Below are positions 45,765 to 56,009 of a DNA stretch of 64,000 nucleotides, one piece after another. The stretch is taken from contig NZ_CP037899.1 in the NCBI RefSeq assembly GCF_007475525.1, positions 744,001-808,000 on the forward strand, read 5' to 3'. Within the stretch, counting starts at the first letter, position 1; each line of letters starts with the position of its first letter. A program made the position numbers and the translations under genes. This DNA is from Methylacidiphilum kamchatkense Kam1. Lineage in GTDB: Bacteria > Verrucomicrobiota > Verrucomicrobiia > Methylacidiphilales > Methylacidiphilaceae. The notes beneath the pieces are model-generated. The model was not told the origin of the DNA. It saw nothing but the letters and a program-made list of their open reading frames with translations, and did not search any database.

Positions 45765-47936
45765 ATGAGTAGCGAGCTACTACAAACTGTAAAAAGTGCA
45801 GCAGTAAATTCCCCTCATCGAACTTTCCCTTTAGAAAGAACGAGGAATATTGGGATTGCAGCTCATATCGATGCGGGAAAGACGACACTTACTGAAAGGA
45901 TTCTTTTTTATACTGGGATGATCCATAAGATGGGAGAAGTTCACGAAGGGACAACTGTCACGGACTGGATGGAGCAGGAAAGAGAACGGGGGATTACTAT
46001 TACGGCTGCGGCTATTTCTTGTTTCTGGCCTGAGAAAAAGGAGCCAGGCTTAGTGAAGTTGTTCGAGGGTGAAAAATTTAGAATTAACATCATTGATACG
46101 CCGGGGCATGTCGATTTTACTGCAGAAGTGGAGAGATCTTTGCGAGTGCTAGATGGGGTGATTGTAGTATTCTGTGGAGTGGCGGGAGTACAGCCGCAAT
46201 CCGAAACGGTCTGGAGACAAGCTAATCGGTACAAAGTACCTCGAATTGCTTTTGTCAATAAAATGGATCGGATCGGGGCCGATTTTGATAAAGTCGTCGA
46301 AGAGATTCGGACAAAGCTTGATGGTTATGCTTGGCCAGTGCTACTTCCCTTGGGAAAAGAAGATCAACTTCGAGGGCAGATAGATGTCATTTGTCAAAAG
46401 GCTATAGTATATACGGATAATGACAGACTTGGTTCCACCTATGTGATAACGGATATCCCCGAAGAGTATCAAGCTGTTGCACGTGAGGCTAAGGCTAAAC
46501 TTATAGCTGCTTTGGCGGATCGGGACGAAGCAATGGCTGAGCTCTTTCTAGAAGAAAAAGAACCTACTCCCCTTGAGATAAAGCAGGCTATTCGCAGACT
46601 AGTTGTTAAAAATGAATTTGTACCTGTCGTAGGAGGTTCTGCTTTTCGTAATAAAGGCGTGCAATCTTTGATCAATGCCGTTATCGATTATCTGCCAAGT
46701 CCTTTAGATATTGATCCCCCCAAAGGACAGCATCCTTATACCCATGCTCCAGTTGAAGTCGTTGTAAGTGATGCCTCTAAATTTTGTGCTCTTGTCTTTA
46801 AAATATGGTCTGATCCTTATGTAGGTAAGCTGGTGTTTTTTAGGGTTTATTCTGGGATTTTGCGAAAAGGAGACAGCGTTTATAATGTCCGGACTGGAAA
46901 AAAAGAAAGAATCAGTAGAATAGTTCAAATACAAGCTAACGAAAGAAAAGATATTGAAGTGGTCTATTCCGGGGATATTGCAGCTCTTGTTGGAATTAAA
47001 GATGTGGCTACTGGAGACACGCTTGTTGCAGAAGGCTTTGAAGTGTCTTTGGAGCCTCCTGTCTTTCCTGAGCCTGTCATATCAATGGCTGTAGAGCCTA
47101 AATCTCAGTCAGATAGAGAAAAGCTTTCTCTTTCTTTGCAACGGTTAATGGAAGAAGACCCTACTTTTCGAGTTCATACGGATCCTGAAACTGGCCAGAC
47201 TATTATATCGGGAATGGGGGAGCTTCATCTCGATATTATTACCGATAGACTAAGGAGGGAGTTTGGAGTCAGTGTTAATGCGGGAGCTCCTCAGATTGCT
47301 TATAGAGAAACGATTAGAAAACATGCCGTAGGAGAAGGAAAATTGATTAAGCAAAGTGGTGGCCGTGGGCAGTATGGACATGTGATACTGGAGATGGCAC
47401 CTTTGGAACGGGGCAAAGGAGTGGAATGGGAAAGCAAAATTGTTGGAGGGACCATCCCCAAAGAGTATATTCCGGCTTGTTTTAAAGGAATTCAAGAAGC
47501 ATTAAATGCAGGTATTCTCTACGGAAGTCCCGTAACAGATCTTAAAATAACAATTATTGATGGAAGTTATCATGAAGTGGATTCGAGTGAACTGGCTTTT
47601 AAAATGGCTGCTATATTTGCCGTTAAAGATGCTCTTAAAAAAGCCGATTGCTATTTACTTGAGCCAATCATGAAAGTGGAAGTGTCCACACCTTCTGAAT
47701 TCCAAGGGGATATTCTTGGGGATTTAACTCGAAGAAGAGGCAAGATTCTCAATGTTGAAACCAAAGGCAATACTTCTATTATTAATGCAGAGGTGCCGCT
47801 GGCGGAAATGTTCGGATATGTTAATGATATCCGTTCGATGTCTAAGGGGCGGGCAGCCTATTCGATGGAGCCTTCTCATTTCGAAGAAGTCCCCGTTCAT
47901 ATTTATAATGCACTATTGGATCAAAAGAAAAAATAG
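45765..47936 (+). CDS. fusA: Elongation factor G
   Basis: 723 residues. The GTPase drives ribosome translocation. G1 is AHIDAGKTT, switch II is [12 protein letters not shown], and NKMD is G4. Domains II-V follow in order, with GGRGQYGHV in domain IV. It precedes rpsJ by 20 bases; tuf is not between them, as it is in many str operons. Confidence 0.97.
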   Translation: MSSELLQTVKSAAVNSPHRTFPLERTRNIGIAAHIDAGKTTLTERILFYTGMIHKMGEVHEGTTVTDWMEQERERGITITAAAISCFWPEKKEPGLVKLFEGEKFRINIIDTPGHVDFTAEVERSLRVLDGVIVVFCGVAGVQPQSETVWRQANRYKVPRIAFVNKMDRIGADFDKVVEEIRTKLDGYAWPVLLPLGKEDQLRGQIDVICQKAIVYTDNDRLGSTYVITDIPEEYQAVAREAKAKLIAALADRDEAMAELFLEEKEPTPLEIKQAIRRLVVKNEFVPVVGGSAFRNKGVQSLINAVIDYLPSPLDIDPPKGQHPYTHAPVEVVVSDASKFCALVFKIWSDPYVGKLVFFRVYSGILRKGDSVYNVRTGKKERISRIVQIQANERKDIEVVYSGDIAALVGIKDVATGDTLVAEGFEVSLEPPVFPEPVISMAVEPKSQSDREKLSLSLQRLMEEDPTFRVHTDPETGQTIISGMGELHLDIITDRLRREFGVSVNAGAPQIAYRETIRKHAVGEGKLIKQSGGRGQYGHVILEMAPLERGKGVEWESKIVGGTIPKEYIPACFKGIQEALNAGILYGSPVTDLKITIIDGSYHEVDSSELAFKMAAIFAVKDALKKADCYLLEPIMKVEVSTPSEFQGDILGDLTRRRGKILNVETKGNTSIINAEVPLAEMFGYVNDIRSMSKGRAAYSMEPSHFEEVPVHIYNALLDQKKK

Positions 47937-47956
47937 GAATAGGGGGGATGTGACAT

Positions 47957-48262
47957 ATGGCTAATAAAATTAGGATTCGTTTAAAATCTTTCGATTATCG
48001 TCTGCTGGATAGGGCAGCTTCTGAAATTGCAGAAACTGCGCGAAGAACAGGTTCTGCAGTATCAGGTCCCATTCCGTTACCTACCAAAATAGAACGGTGG
48101 GCTGTGAATCGGTCACCACATGTTGATAAGAAGAGCATGGATCTATTTGAAATAAGAACCCATAAGAGGCTGATTGACATCAAAGAACCAACCTCTAAGA
48201 CGGTAGATGAATTAAAAAAATTAAATTTACCTGCAGGTGTTGATATTAGCATTAGAATTTAG
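47957..48262 (+). CDS. rpsJ: 30S ribosomal protein S10
   Basis: 101 residues, typical length. [24 protein letters not shown] and [23 protein letters not shown] are the family core. Besides its ribosomal role, S10 (NusE) takes part in antitermination. It starts the S10 part of the cluster. Confidence 0.96.
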   Translation: MANKIRIRLKSFDYRLLDRAASEIAETARRTGSAVSGPIPLPTKIERWAVNRSPHVDKKSMDLFEIRTHKRLIDIKEPTSKTVDELKKLNLPAGVDISIRI

Positions 48263-48365
48263 TGTGGGAAAAGATAGAGTTATTAGAGTTTTACATTGAG
48301 GGAAGAATTTACCAGAGTTTTCAAATTATAGAGGAAAGAGAGAGAAAAAAACTAAACGGTTTAAT

Positions 48366-48971
48366 ATGAGCATCAATGGATTTGGGGTAATGGCAAGGAA
48401 AGTGGGAATGACCCAACTGTTTGATTCTAAAGGTAGATTATGTCCTCTGACGGTTCTGGTTGTAGAACCAAACGTGGTGGTACGATTTAATAAAGAGGAT
48501 AATAATACTGTCCGCTTGCAAGTGGGTTTTGAAGAAGTAGCAGAGAGAAAGGTAAGCAAGCCTCTTTTGGGACATTATAAGAAAAACGGGATCAGCCCTC
48601 GGAGGTTCCTAAAAGAATTTGTATTTGAGTCAGAAAAACTGTGGCAGCCTGGCCAAACACTCTCTGTAAGTGATTTCGAAGAAGGTGAAAAAGTAGACGT
48701 TATTGGAATTACTAAAGGGAAGGGATTTCAAGGAGTAATAAGAAAACATGGATTTGCAGGTCAACCTGCCTCTCATGGGTCCAAAACCCATAGGAGAAAT
48801 GGGGCTATTGGGGAGAGATCCTTCCCAGGAAGAGTATTTAGAAACCAAGGGATGCCAGGCCATATGGGAAGAAAACGGGTAACCATACAAAATTTGGATC
48901 TTTTTAAAATTCTTCCTGAAGACAATGCGCTTCTGGTGACTGGGAGCATCCCTGGGGCTAGGGGGATGTAG
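48366..48971 (+). CDS. rplC: 50S ribosomal protein L3
   Basis: 201 residues. GVMARKVGMTQLFDSKGRLCPLTVL at the N-terminus and the GHRNNG-like loop region (HGSKTHRRNGAIGERSFPGRVF with MPGHMGRKRVT) are typical. It binds 23S rRNA near the peptidyl-transferase centre. No clear SD is seen, and ATG at MARKVG is a possible alternative start. Confidence 0.94.
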   Translation: MSINGFGVMARKVGMTQLFDSKGRLCPLTVLVVEPNVVVRFNKEDNNTVRLQVGFEEVAERKVSKPLLGHYKKNGISPRRFLKEFVFESEKLWQPGQTLSVSDFEEGEKVDVIGITKGKGFQGVIRKHGFAGQPASHGSKTHRRNGAIGERSFPGRVFRNQGMPGHMGRKRVTIQNLDLFKILPEDNALLVTGSIPGARGM

Positions 48972-49040
48972 TCATTGTTCGCAAAGCTATAAAAGGGCAA
49001 GCATCGAACAACAAGTAAGTAGATAACCAAAGGTTTCGCC

Positions 49041-49676
49041 ATGGAATTGCTAAGTAGAGAAAAAGCAGAACAGTATGGATTGGTTGTCCCTCAGGTTAAA
49101 GAAAGGGATCAGGTGTTGCATGATGCCCTTTGTGGCTATCTTGCGAATATCCGGAGTGGCACTCGAGCTACAAAAACAAAGGCAACCGTTAAGGCTTCTG
49201 GTAAAAAACCATGGAGGCAAAAGGGAACAGGTAGAGCTAGGGCTGGATATGTTTCTTCACCAATATGGGTAGGAGGGGGAGTGGTTTTTGGGCCACAGCC
49301 AAGAGATTTTTCTAAAAAAATTCCCAAAAAGGTTAAACAATTAGCCTTAGTCAAAGCTTTGGCTGCGAAAATAAATAATGAATCTGTTCTATGCATAGAT
49401 AATGCGAACCTAGCTGAGATTAAAACAAAACATATATTTTCATTACTTGATGGATGGGATGGTAAGGAGAGTTGTTTGTTGATTTTAAAATCTCCCAATA
49501 GGAATGTCTTACTTTCTGGAAGAAATATTCCTCATTTAGATATAGTTACGGCTTGGGATGTGAATGCCTTGGACTTGATGAGCTTTAGGAAAATTTTTAT
49601 TGAAAAAGAAGCCATTAATATCCTTGTTGAAAGAGTTAAAAAGCATCATCAAACTGGCAATACCAATAGCCAATAA
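49041..49676 (+). CDS. rplD: 50S ribosomal protein L4
   Basis: 211 residues. The tunnel-lining loop KATVKASGKKPWRQKGTGRARAG and WVGGGVVFGPQPRDFSKKIPKK are typical. In E. coli L4 also represses the S10 operon; whether this holds here cannot be seen. It lies 69 bases after rplC. Confidence 0.95.
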   Translation: MELLSREKAEQYGLVVPQVKERDQVLHDALCGYLANIRSGTRATKTKATVKASGKKPWRQKGTGRARAGYVSSPIWVGGGVVFGPQPRDFSKKIPKKVKQLALVKALAAKINNESVLCIDNANLAEIKTKHIFSLLDGWDGKESCLLILKSPNRNVLLSGRNIPHLDIVTAWDVNALDLMSFRKIFIEKEAINILVERVKKHHQTGNTNSQ

Positions 49677-49694
49677 CCATAATGGAGGCAATTT

Positions 49695-49979
49695 ATGAAT
49701 GATCCGTTTTCTATCCTCCGACAAGCTAGAGTGACAGAAAAAGCTACAATGCTTCGTGAACAAAACAAATATATTTTTGATGTCGATCCAAGGGCAACGA
49801 AAATTGATGTTAAGAGATCGGTGGAAAAGGCTTTTGGGAAAAAAGTTCTTAAAGTTAATTTATATAATGTCCAGTCAAAGACAAAATGGAATAGAATAGG
49901 CAGGCCAGGCAAGACTCCAAGGATTAAAAGGGCAATTGTTCAGTTATATCCTGGTGAAAAAATAGACATTACAGTTTGA
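49695..49979 (+). CDS. rplW: 50S ribosomal protein L23
   Basis: 94 residues, preceded by a clear GGAGG. VTEKATMLREQNKYIFDVDPRATKIDVKRSVEKAF is the usual core at the nascent-chain exit. The stop overlaps the frame leading into rplB, whose ATG is at 49991. Confidence 0.95.
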   Translation: MNDPFSILRQARVTEKATMLREQNKYIFDVDPRATKIDVKRSVEKAFGKKVLKVNLYNVQSKTKWNRIGRPGKTPRIKRAIVQLYPGEKIDITV

Positions 49980-49990
49980 AAGGAAAGAGT

Positions 49991-50841
49991 ATGGGAATAA
50001 AAAGTTTTCGACCTTTGACACCAACTTTGCGTTTTACAGCGTTGGATGATTTTTCAGACATTACCAATTGGGAGCCCGAATGGTCTCTAACCGAACCATA
50101 CAAAAAGACGGGTGGAAGAAACAACTATGGAAGGGTTACGGCTCGTCATAGAGGGGGGGGCATAAGCAACGTTATAGGATTATTGATTTTAAAAGGAACA
50201 AGTTTGGAATACCAGCCGTAGTAGAGAGTATAGAATATGATCCAATACGAACGGCTCGAATTGCTTTGCTGAAGTATGAAGATCAAGAAAAAAGGTATAT
50301 TATTGCTCCACAGGAACTGAAAGTGGGTAGTCGAGTGATTAGTGGTCCAGAGGCTCCACCAGAAGTTGGGAATGCTTTGCCTCTAAAGAACATTCCTTCA
50401 GGTCTTCCGATATACAATATAGAGTTGGTACCTGGAAAAGGAGGACAGCTCGTTCGCTCTGCTGGAAGCAGTGCTCGAATGATGGGTTTAGATAAAGAAT
50501 ATGCCATTGTGAAGTTGCCTTCTGGCGAAGTAAGAAAAATTTTGTCTGAATGCTATGCAACGATTGGACAAGTCAGCAACCCGGATCATTTTAACAAATC
50601 TCTTGGAAAAGCCGGTAGAACAAGATGGCTTGGTTGGAGACCTCGAGTCAGAGGGGTTGCCATGAATCCAGTAGATCATCCTAATGGAGGGGGACAAGGA
50701 AAAAGTAAAGGAGGAGGAGGATGGCAACAGCTGGAATCTCCATGGGGGAAACCGGCCAAAGGCAAAAAGACAAGGAAAAAAAGGAAAAATTCTTCGAGGT
50801 TTATTGTAGAAAGACGGCCTAAGAAAAAGAAGAAAAAGTAA
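49991..50841 (+). CDS. rplB: 50S ribosomal protein L2, frame broken in a G8 run
   Basis: The protein starts at ATG 49991 ([15 protein letters not shown]) and is read to RHRGG at a run of eight G (50153-50160). A ninth G gives [16 protein letters not shown], the standard L2 text, and a 283-residue protein. The second frame then holds [16 protein letters not shown] with the functional His region. L2 is essential for peptidyl transfer, so the break is almost certainly an assembly error in the homopolymer. Confidence 0.9.
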
Positions 50842-50856
50842 AGGGAGGGAGCTAAT

Positions 50857-51132
50857 ATGGGTAGAAGTCTTAAAAAGGGTCCTTTTGTAGATGCGCATTT
50901 ACTAGAAAAAATAGAAAAGTTAAAAGGAGCAAAAAAGCCTATTAAAACATGGTCAAGACGATCGATGATTATACCCGATTTTGTGGGGCATACCTTTTTG
51001 GTGCATAATGGAAAAACCTTTCAATCTGTCTATGTGACAGAGAATATGGTTGGTCATAAGTTGGGTGAGTTTGCTCCGACCCGCACCTTCAGAAAGCATG
51101 GTGCACATACAGAAAAGGCTTCAGTGAAATAG
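50857..51132 (+). CDS. rpsS: 30S ribosomal protein S19
   Basis: 91 residues with [15 protein letters not shown] at the N-terminus and [17 protein letters not shown] near the end. A strong AGGGAGGGAG precedes the ATG. It forms part of the 30S head with S13. Confidence 0.96.
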   Translation: MGRSLKKGPFVDAHLLEKIEKLKGAKKPIKTWSRRSMIIPDFVGHTFLVHNGKTFQSVYVTENMVGHKLGEFAPTRTFRKHGAHTEKASVK

Positions 51133-51141
51133 GAGATTCAT

Positions 51142-51479
51142 ATGGAAGTTCGGGCGGTATATAAAATGGCTAGGATTTCAGCGTTTAAATCTAGAGATGT
51201 TGCACGTTCCATAAAAGGGATGGATGCTAAAGAGGCTTTTAATCTGCTGGCATTCTATCCTAAGAAAGCGGCTCGGATTATACGAAAAACGCTTGGTTCG
51301 GCAATTGCCAATGCGGAAAATAATCACAATTTGAGGGTCCAAGATCTTTATGTCAAAGGGGTCTTTGTGGATGAAGGACCAACCTTTCGAAGGTATCAAC
51401 CAAAGGCTCGGGGAGTGCTGGGATTATAAGGAAGCGAACGAGTCATATTCAGGTGATTTTGGAAGAAAAAGAAAAATAA
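51142..51479 (+). CDS. rplV: 50S ribosomal protein L22, frame broken near the C-terminus
   Basis: Read straight, the gene stops at 51429 after QPKARGVLGL, about 17 residues short. One extra G in the four-G run at 51410-51413 restores KARGSAGIIRKRTSHIQVIL and a stop at 51479, giving 112 residues, the normal L22 length. The KRTSHI C-terminus is a conserved L22 feature, so the restored reading is convincing. L22 lines the exit tunnel. Confidence 0.88.
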
Positions 51480-51499
51480 GAAGAAAATAAGGTATTTTT

Positions 51500-52147
51500 A
51501 TGGGCCAAAAAGTAAATCCAATTCTATTTAGGCTGCCAGTCAATAGACAATGGCGATCGATTTGGTACGCTGATAAAAAAACTTTTCCTAGATTTATTTG
51601 GGAAGACTATCAGATTAGGAAATTTATTAAAAAACGGTTAGAATCTGCTGCTGTATCGAAGATCGTTATAGAAAGAGCTGGAAACCGTGTACGGATCAAT
51701 ATTCATACAGCTCGGCCAGGATTGGTAATTGGGAGAAGAGCGGCTGAACTCGATAAGATCAAAGAGGAAATTGCTGATATTGTTGAAAAAGGAAGAGAAG
51801 TCTTAATTGATGTTAAAGAAGTCAAACATCCAGAACTTGAAGCCCAGCTGGTAGCTGAAAATATTGCCCTTCAGATTGAAAGAAGGGTGGCTTATCGAAG
51901 GGCAATTAAAAGGGCGATACAACTGACTATGGATGCTGGGGCCATGGGGATTAAAGTAAGATGTGCAGGAAGGTTAGGTGGCGCTGAGATTGCTAGGGCT
52001 GAGCGTTATCATGAAGGCAAAGTTCCACTTCATTCTCTCAGAGCAGATATTGATTATGGGTTTGCAGAAGCTCTGACGGTGGCTGGCAAAATTGGGGTTA
52101 AAGTATGGATTTGTAGAAAGGAAGATATAGCGACGGTAGTCGTTTAA
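51500..52147 (+). CDS. rpsC: 30S ribosomal protein S3
   Basis: 215 residues. N-terminal GQKVNPILFRL, the KH domain with RPGLVIGRRAAELDKIKEEI, and the C-terminal KVRCAGRLGGAEIARAE. S3 is part of the mRNA entry channel. It starts 20 bases after the corrected end of rplV. Confidence 0.96.
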   Translation: MGQKVNPILFRLPVNRQWRSIWYADKKTFPRFIWEDYQIRKFIKKRLESAAVSKIVIERAGNRVRINIHTARPGLVIGRRAAELDKIKEEIADIVEKGREVLIDVKEVKHPELEAQLVAENIALQIERRVAYRRAIKRAIQLTMDAGAMGIKVRCAGRLGGAEIARAERYHEGKVPLHSLRADIDYGFAEALTVAGKIGVKVWICRKEDIATVVV

Positions 52148-52169
52148 TAGCTTAGCAGGAGACTGATAT

Positions 52170-52595
52170 ATGCCTCTATTGCCTCGAAGAGTAAAATATA
52201 GGAAAAGTCAGCGTGGCAGCCGAAAAGGGAATGCGACGCGAGGAACTGAATTGGCTTTTGGATCCTATGGAATGCAGGCTCTGGAGAGAGCCTGGATCAC
52301 CAACACCCAAATAGAAGCAGCTCGTGTTGCTATCATGCGCAATGTAAAAAGGAAAGGTAGGTTATGGATTAGAATTTTTCCTGATAAATCTGTAACGGCG
52401 CGCCCCCCTGAAACTCGTATGGGTAAAGGGAAAGGCCAACCTGCATTTTGGGTAGCTGTTGTCCTGCCGGGTAGAGTACTTTTTGAATTGGATGGACTAC
52501 CTGAATCAGTGGCTAAGGAGGCTATGAGGCTTGCTGCAGCAAAGCTTCCTATTCACACCCGTTTTATAACAAGGGAGAGGTTGATTAAAGTATGA
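52170..52595 (+). CDS. rplP: 50S ribosomal protein L16
   Basis: 141 residues. [21 protein letters not shown] and [21 protein letters not shown] are the family signatures. It binds near the A-site tRNA. The stop overlaps the rpmC start by four bases. Confidence 0.96.
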   Translation: MPLLPRRVKYRKSQRGSRKGNATRGTELAFGSYGMQALERAWITNTQIEAARVAIMRNVKRKGRLWIRIFPDKSVTARPPETRMGKGKGQPAFWVAVVLPGRVLFELDGLPESVAKEAMRLAAAKLPIHTRFITRERLIKV

Positions 52596-52804
52596 AAAGC
52601 AAAAATCTGCTCACTGAATTAAGATCGCTAGGAAAGCAGGAGCTTTTAGTTAAAGAACAGGAATGCCGGGAAGAACTTTTTCGGTTGCGAATGCAAAAAT
52701 CAACGGCTCAGCTGGAAAAGCCATCACGCATCAAGGAATTGAAAAAGATGATAGCACGAATTAAGACGATATCCAAGCAAAAGTTCGCAGAAGAAGGCAA
52801 GTAA
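52592..52804 (+). CDS. rpmC: 50S ribosomal protein L29
   Basis: 70 residues, two helices ([27 protein letters not shown], then [14 protein letters not shown]). Translationally coupled to rplP through ATGA. Confidence 0.93.
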   Translation: MKSKNLLTELRSLGKQELLVKEQECREELFRLRMQKSTAQLEKPSRIKELKKMIARIKTISKQKFAEEGK

Positions 52805-52817
52805 AAGGGGGATTAAG

Positions 52818-53111
52818 ATGGAAGACAACATGGAACTCAAAGCTGTTGCCAATGAGAAAGCTGTAGCTAAAAGAAAACCGAAGGAGAAGATAGGCACGGT
52901 GGTGTCGACGAAAATGGCGAAAACTGCTGTAGTCCTTGTCTCTAGGCATAAGTCCCACCCTTTATATAAAAAGGTTGTTTTGGTGAGAAAAAAGTTTTAT
53001 GCACATGACGAAGAGGGTATTGCCAAAGAAGGAGATAAAGTTCGGATTCAAGAGTGTCGCCCACTGAGTCGCTTGAAGAGATGGAAAGTTGTAGAGGTTT
53101 TAAAATCGTAG
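52818..53111 (+). CDS. rpsQ: 30S ribosomal protein S17
   Basis: 97 residues, with an N-terminal extension of about 20 charged residues before the OB-fold core [28 protein letters not shown]. The [22 protein letters not shown] part is typical. AAGGGGG lies upstream. The later ATG (MELK) is a possible start. Confidence 0.94.
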   Translation: MEDNMELKAVANEKAVAKRKPKEKIGTVVSTKMAKTAVVLVSRHKSHPLYKKVVLVRKKFYAHDEEGIAKEGDKVRIQECRPLSRLKRWKVVEVLKS

Positions 53112-53133
53112 TAAATGGGAAGGGGGTGTAGAA

Positions 53134-53499
53134 ATGCTTCAGGTACGTAGTTGGTTAGAGGTCGCCGATAATACAGGAGCAAAAAAAGCGACCATGATTG
53201 GAGTTATTGGTAGAAAAACATTGATTGCCAGAGTAGGGGATATTATTACTGCTTCGGTGAAAGATGCCATTCCTAATGGATCGGTAAAAAAGGGAGAGGT
53301 TGTGAGAGCGGTGGTGGTGCGGACTAAAAGCCCGATTAGGAGAAGCGATGGCTCGTATCTTAAATTTGATAATAATGCTATCGTCATCATCGATAAAGAA
53401 TCTAATCCTAAAGGAACTCGAATATTTGGTCCTGTAGCTCGAGAATTGCGCGAAAAGAATTTTATAAAAATTCTTTCCCTTGCGCCGGAGGTAGTATGA
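53134..53499 (+). CDS. rplN: 50S ribosomal protein L14
   Basis: 121 residues. [18 protein letters not shown] and [25 protein letters not shown] are diagnostic. It lies at the subunit interface. It ends in an ATGA overlap with rplX. Confidence 0.96.
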   Translation: MLQVRSWLEVADNTGAKKATMIGVIGRKTLIARVGDIITASVKDAIPNGSVKKGEVVRAVVVRTKSPIRRSDGSYLKFDNNAIVIIDKESNPKGTRIFGPVARELREKNFIKILSLAPEVV

Positions 53500-53810
53500 A
53501 GAAAAGGGGACAAAAAAAGTGCATTGTTCCATTAAAAAAATTTCCTGTAAAACGAGGCGATGAGGTCATCGTTATATCGGGCAGTGAACGTGGCAAAAAG
53601 GGGAAAGTATTGCAGGTTCTCAGGGAAAAAAGTAAAGTCATAGTGGAAGGAATTAGGATGATGAAAAAAGCATTACGACCTACCCAAGACAATCCACAAG
53701 GAGGTATTATTGAAAAAGAAACGCCCATTTCAATTTCAAACGTTATGCTTTTTTCAAGATGGGAAGAGAGACAGAAAAAAAAGAAGAGCGCTTCAACAAC
53801 CGAAGCATGA
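53496..53810 (+). CDS. rplX: 50S ribosomal protein L24
   Basis: 104 residues. The KOW motif is [23 protein letters not shown]. It helps start 50S assembly. The start overlaps rplN by four bases; the C-terminal ~20 residues are Lys-rich. Confidence 0.94.
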   Translation: MKKRGQKKCIVPLKKFPVKRGDEVIVISGSERGKKGKVLQVLREKSKVIVEGIRMMKKALRPTQDNPQGGIIEKETPISISNVMLFSRWEERQKKKKSASTTEA

Positions 53811-53874
53811 AAGATAACCCTTGCAATAGGGTATGATGGCATGTTGGCTAATATAAAGGAAGTACCGAAAGAAA

Positions 53875-54465
53875 ATGAAAAGTAATATGCCCACCTTTTG
53901 GAAAGCGTATAAGGAAATAGTGGTTCCTCATCTGCTTTCTTTAAATAACTATAAGAACATCCATGAGGTGCCAAAAATAGTAAAAATCACCATAAATTGT
54001 TGTGTGGGTTCCTCTGGGGATATAAAAGTGGCCTTAGAGGAAGCAGTCAAGGAGCTTGCATTAATAACAGGACAGAAGCCAGTAAAGACGAGAGCGAAAA
54101 AAAGTATTTCCAATTTTAAGTTAAGGAAAGGTCAAGAGATTGGCTGTATGGTTACATTGAGGGGAGCCAGAATGTATGAGTTTTTGGAAAGATTTGTCTG
54201 GGCGGCTTTACCCAGAGTCAGGGATTTTAGAGGTCTTCCTACTCGTTCCTTTGATTCTCAAGGTAATTATACAATAGGTATAAAAGATCATACAATTTTT
54301 CCTGAAGTAGATATTGAAAACATTAAGAGGAATCTAGGATTTGATCTGACGATTGTCACCACTGCGAAGACAAAGAAAGAGGCAATCGATCTTCTTTCGG
54401 CGATGGGTTTTCCGTTCATTGGAGAAAAGAATAAACCACTTGTTTTATCTGCTTTATCTGCTTAA
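53875..54465 (+). CDS. rplE: 50S ribosomal protein L5
   Basis: 196 residues. NIHEVPKIVKITINCCVGSSG, KPVKTRAKKSISNFKLRKGQEIGCMVTLRG and DFRGLPTRSFDSQGNYTIGIKDHTIFPEV are conserved L5 segments. It binds 5S rRNA. The 64-base gap before it is wider than usual in the cluster. Confidence 0.95.
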   Translation: MKSNMPTFWKAYKEIVVPHLLSLNNYKNIHEVPKIVKITINCCVGSSGDIKVALEEAVKELALITGQKPVKTRAKKSISNFKLRKGQEIGCMVTLRGARMYEFLERFVWAALPRVRDFRGLPTRSFDSQGNYTIGIKDHTIFPEVDIENIKRNLGFDLTIVTTAKTKKEAIDLLSAMGFPFIGEKNKPLVLSALSA

Positions 54466-54495
54466 AGAAGACTAATAGTAATAAGGGGAGGCAAT

Positions 54496-54681
54496 ATGGC
54501 TACCAAAGCGTGGATAGCAAAGCAAAAGAGAAAACCAAAATTTAGTACAAGAAAGTATAACCGATGCAAAATCTCCGGGAGGCGGAGAGCTTATATGAGG
54601 AAATTTGGGCTTAGCAGGATTCAATTTAGAGAATTAGCGTCATGGGGAGAAATTCCTGGGGTAATTAAAGCTAGTTGGTAA
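54496..54681 (+). CDS. rpsN: 30S ribosomal protein S14, short form without zinc ligands
   Basis: 61 residues, the length of the zinc-type S14, and close to it in sequence ([41 protein letters not shown]). Of the four zinc cysteines only C24 is left; the others are S27, S40 and Q43. It is thus a zinc-free short S14. AGGGGAGGC precedes the ATG. Confidence 0.93.
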   Translation: MATKAWIAKQKRKPKFSTRKYNRCKISGRRRAYMRKFGLSRIQFRELASWGEIPGVIKASW

Positions 54682-54696
54682 ACAGGGAAAGGAAAT

Positions 54697-55083
54697 ATGA
54701 CAACGGATCCTATTGCTGATTTCTGTTCTGCATTGCAAAATGCTGCATATGCGAAGAAAAAAGAATTAACTGTTCCTTATTCTCGGATTAAAGAGCAGAT
54801 CGCTAAAGTCATGCTGGATGAGGGTTATTTAGAAAAATCTGAAAAAATAGCAATTGGTAAAAATATATTTGTGTTGAAGATAACTATCAAAGATCCGGCT
54901 CTTATAACCAAAATCAAAAGAATAAGTAAGCCTGGATTACGGCAATATGTTGGATTTAAAGAAATTCCCAATATATTAAGGGGCTTAGGAATTTGCATCC
55001 TTTCTACATCGAAAGGAATAATGGCGGGTCATAAAGCAAAGAAAATGCGAATGGGGGGAGAACTTTTGTTATCGATTTATTAA
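54697..55083 (+). CDS. rpsH: 30S ribosomal protein S8
   Basis: 128 residues. TTDPIADFCSALQNAAYAKKKELTVPYSRIK and the C-terminal STSKGIMAGHKAKKMRMGGELLLSIY are typical. S8 is a primary binder of 16S rRNA and, in E. coli, the repressor of the spc operon. Confidence 0.96.
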   Translation: MTTDPIADFCSALQNAAYAKKKELTVPYSRIKEQIAKVMLDEGYLEKSEKIAIGKNIFVLKITIKDPALITKIKRISKPGLRQYVGFKEIPNILRGLGICILSTSKGIMAGHKAKKMRMGGELLLSIY

Positions 55084-55096
55084 GGGGGGTTGAAAA

Positions 55097-55636
55097 ATGT
55101 CAAGAATTGGAAAGATGCCTATCAAATTGCCGGCGGGGTTACAAGTGACCATCGATAAGAATGTTGTAACTTTTGAAGGGAAAAAGGGGAAGCTTTCTCA
55201 TCCATTACCCGACTTTTTGAAAGTTCATAAGCGTGATAATACTTTAGTGGTGGAAAATACATCAGAAAGTCGCGAGGCGAAGGCGATGCATGGATTGCAT
55301 AGGTCCCTACTATATAATGCCCTTGTAGGGGTTCAGGAGGGTTTTCAAAAAAAATTGGAAATAAACGGTATTGGCTTTAAAGCTGCGGTTGAAGGAAGAA
55401 AGTTAGTGATGCAATTAGGCTTTTCTCATCCAGTTGTTTATGAAATACCTGAAGGTGTAACGGTAAAAGTTCAAGATAATACAAAGTTGACGGTAGAAGG
55501 GATTGATAAATGTTTAGTAGGGGCGGTGGCAGCGGATATTCGAGGGTTTTATCCTCCGGAGCCCTACAAGGGAAAAGGAATAAGATATGCTGGTGAACAA
55601 ATCCGAAGAAAAGCTGGGAAGACAGCTCAAAAATAG
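55097..55636 (+). CDS. rplF: 50S ribosomal protein L6
   Basis: 179 residues. SRIGKMPIKLPAGLQVTI opens it and EPYKGKGIRYAGEQIRRKAGKT closes it. It stands near the sarcin-ricin loop. A run of six G precedes the ATG. Confidence 0.96.
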   Translation: MSRIGKMPIKLPAGLQVTIDKNVVTFEGKKGKLSHPLPDFLKVHKRDNTLVVENTSESREAKAMHGLHRSLLYNALVGVQEGFQKKLEINGIGFKAAVEGRKLVMQLGFSHPVVYEIPEGVTVKVQDNTKLTVEGIDKCLVGAVAADIRGFYPPEPYKGKGIRYAGEQIRRKAGKTAQK

Positions 55637-55651
55637 TACTAGAAATTGGCT

Positions 55652-56005
55652 ATGAAAAAAAATAGGTTGGAAGCAAGAAAGATTCGTCATCAGAGAATAA
55701 GAAAAAAAGTTTTTGGTACATTGCAAAGACCACGGCTGAGTGTTCATTTTTCTAATAAGCATATCTATGTCCAACTAATAAATGATGAAGAAGGGAAAAC
55801 GCTTGTTAGTGCATCGACTAGAGAAAAAGCATTTTCCGAACTAAAACCAAATATCAATGGGGCAGTAAAATTGGGGGAAGCCATTGCTGTACGAGCGCAA
55901 GAAAAGAAAATAAGTAAAGTGGTTTTTGATCGTGGGGGATTCTTATATCATGGGAAAGTCAAAGCCTTAGCAGATTCTGCAAGAGAAAAAGGATTGGAGT
56001 TTTAA
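55652..56005 (+). CDS. rplR: 50S ribosomal protein L18
   Basis: 117 residues from ATG 55652 ([22 protein letters not shown]). It carries 5S rRNA together with L5. The [31 protein letters not shown] and [27 protein letters not shown] parts are typical. Confidence 0.95.
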   Translation: MKKNRLEARKIRHQRIRKKVFGTLQRPRLSVHFSNKHIYVQLINDEEGKTLVSASTREKAFSELKPNINGAVKLGEAIAVRAQEKKISKVVFDRGGFLYHGKVKALADSAREKGLEF

Positions 56006-56009
56006 AAGA

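Noticed and set aside
49976-50221. Stand-alone 81-codon gene after rplW
   Set aside because: It is the N-terminal part of L2, broken in the G8 run.
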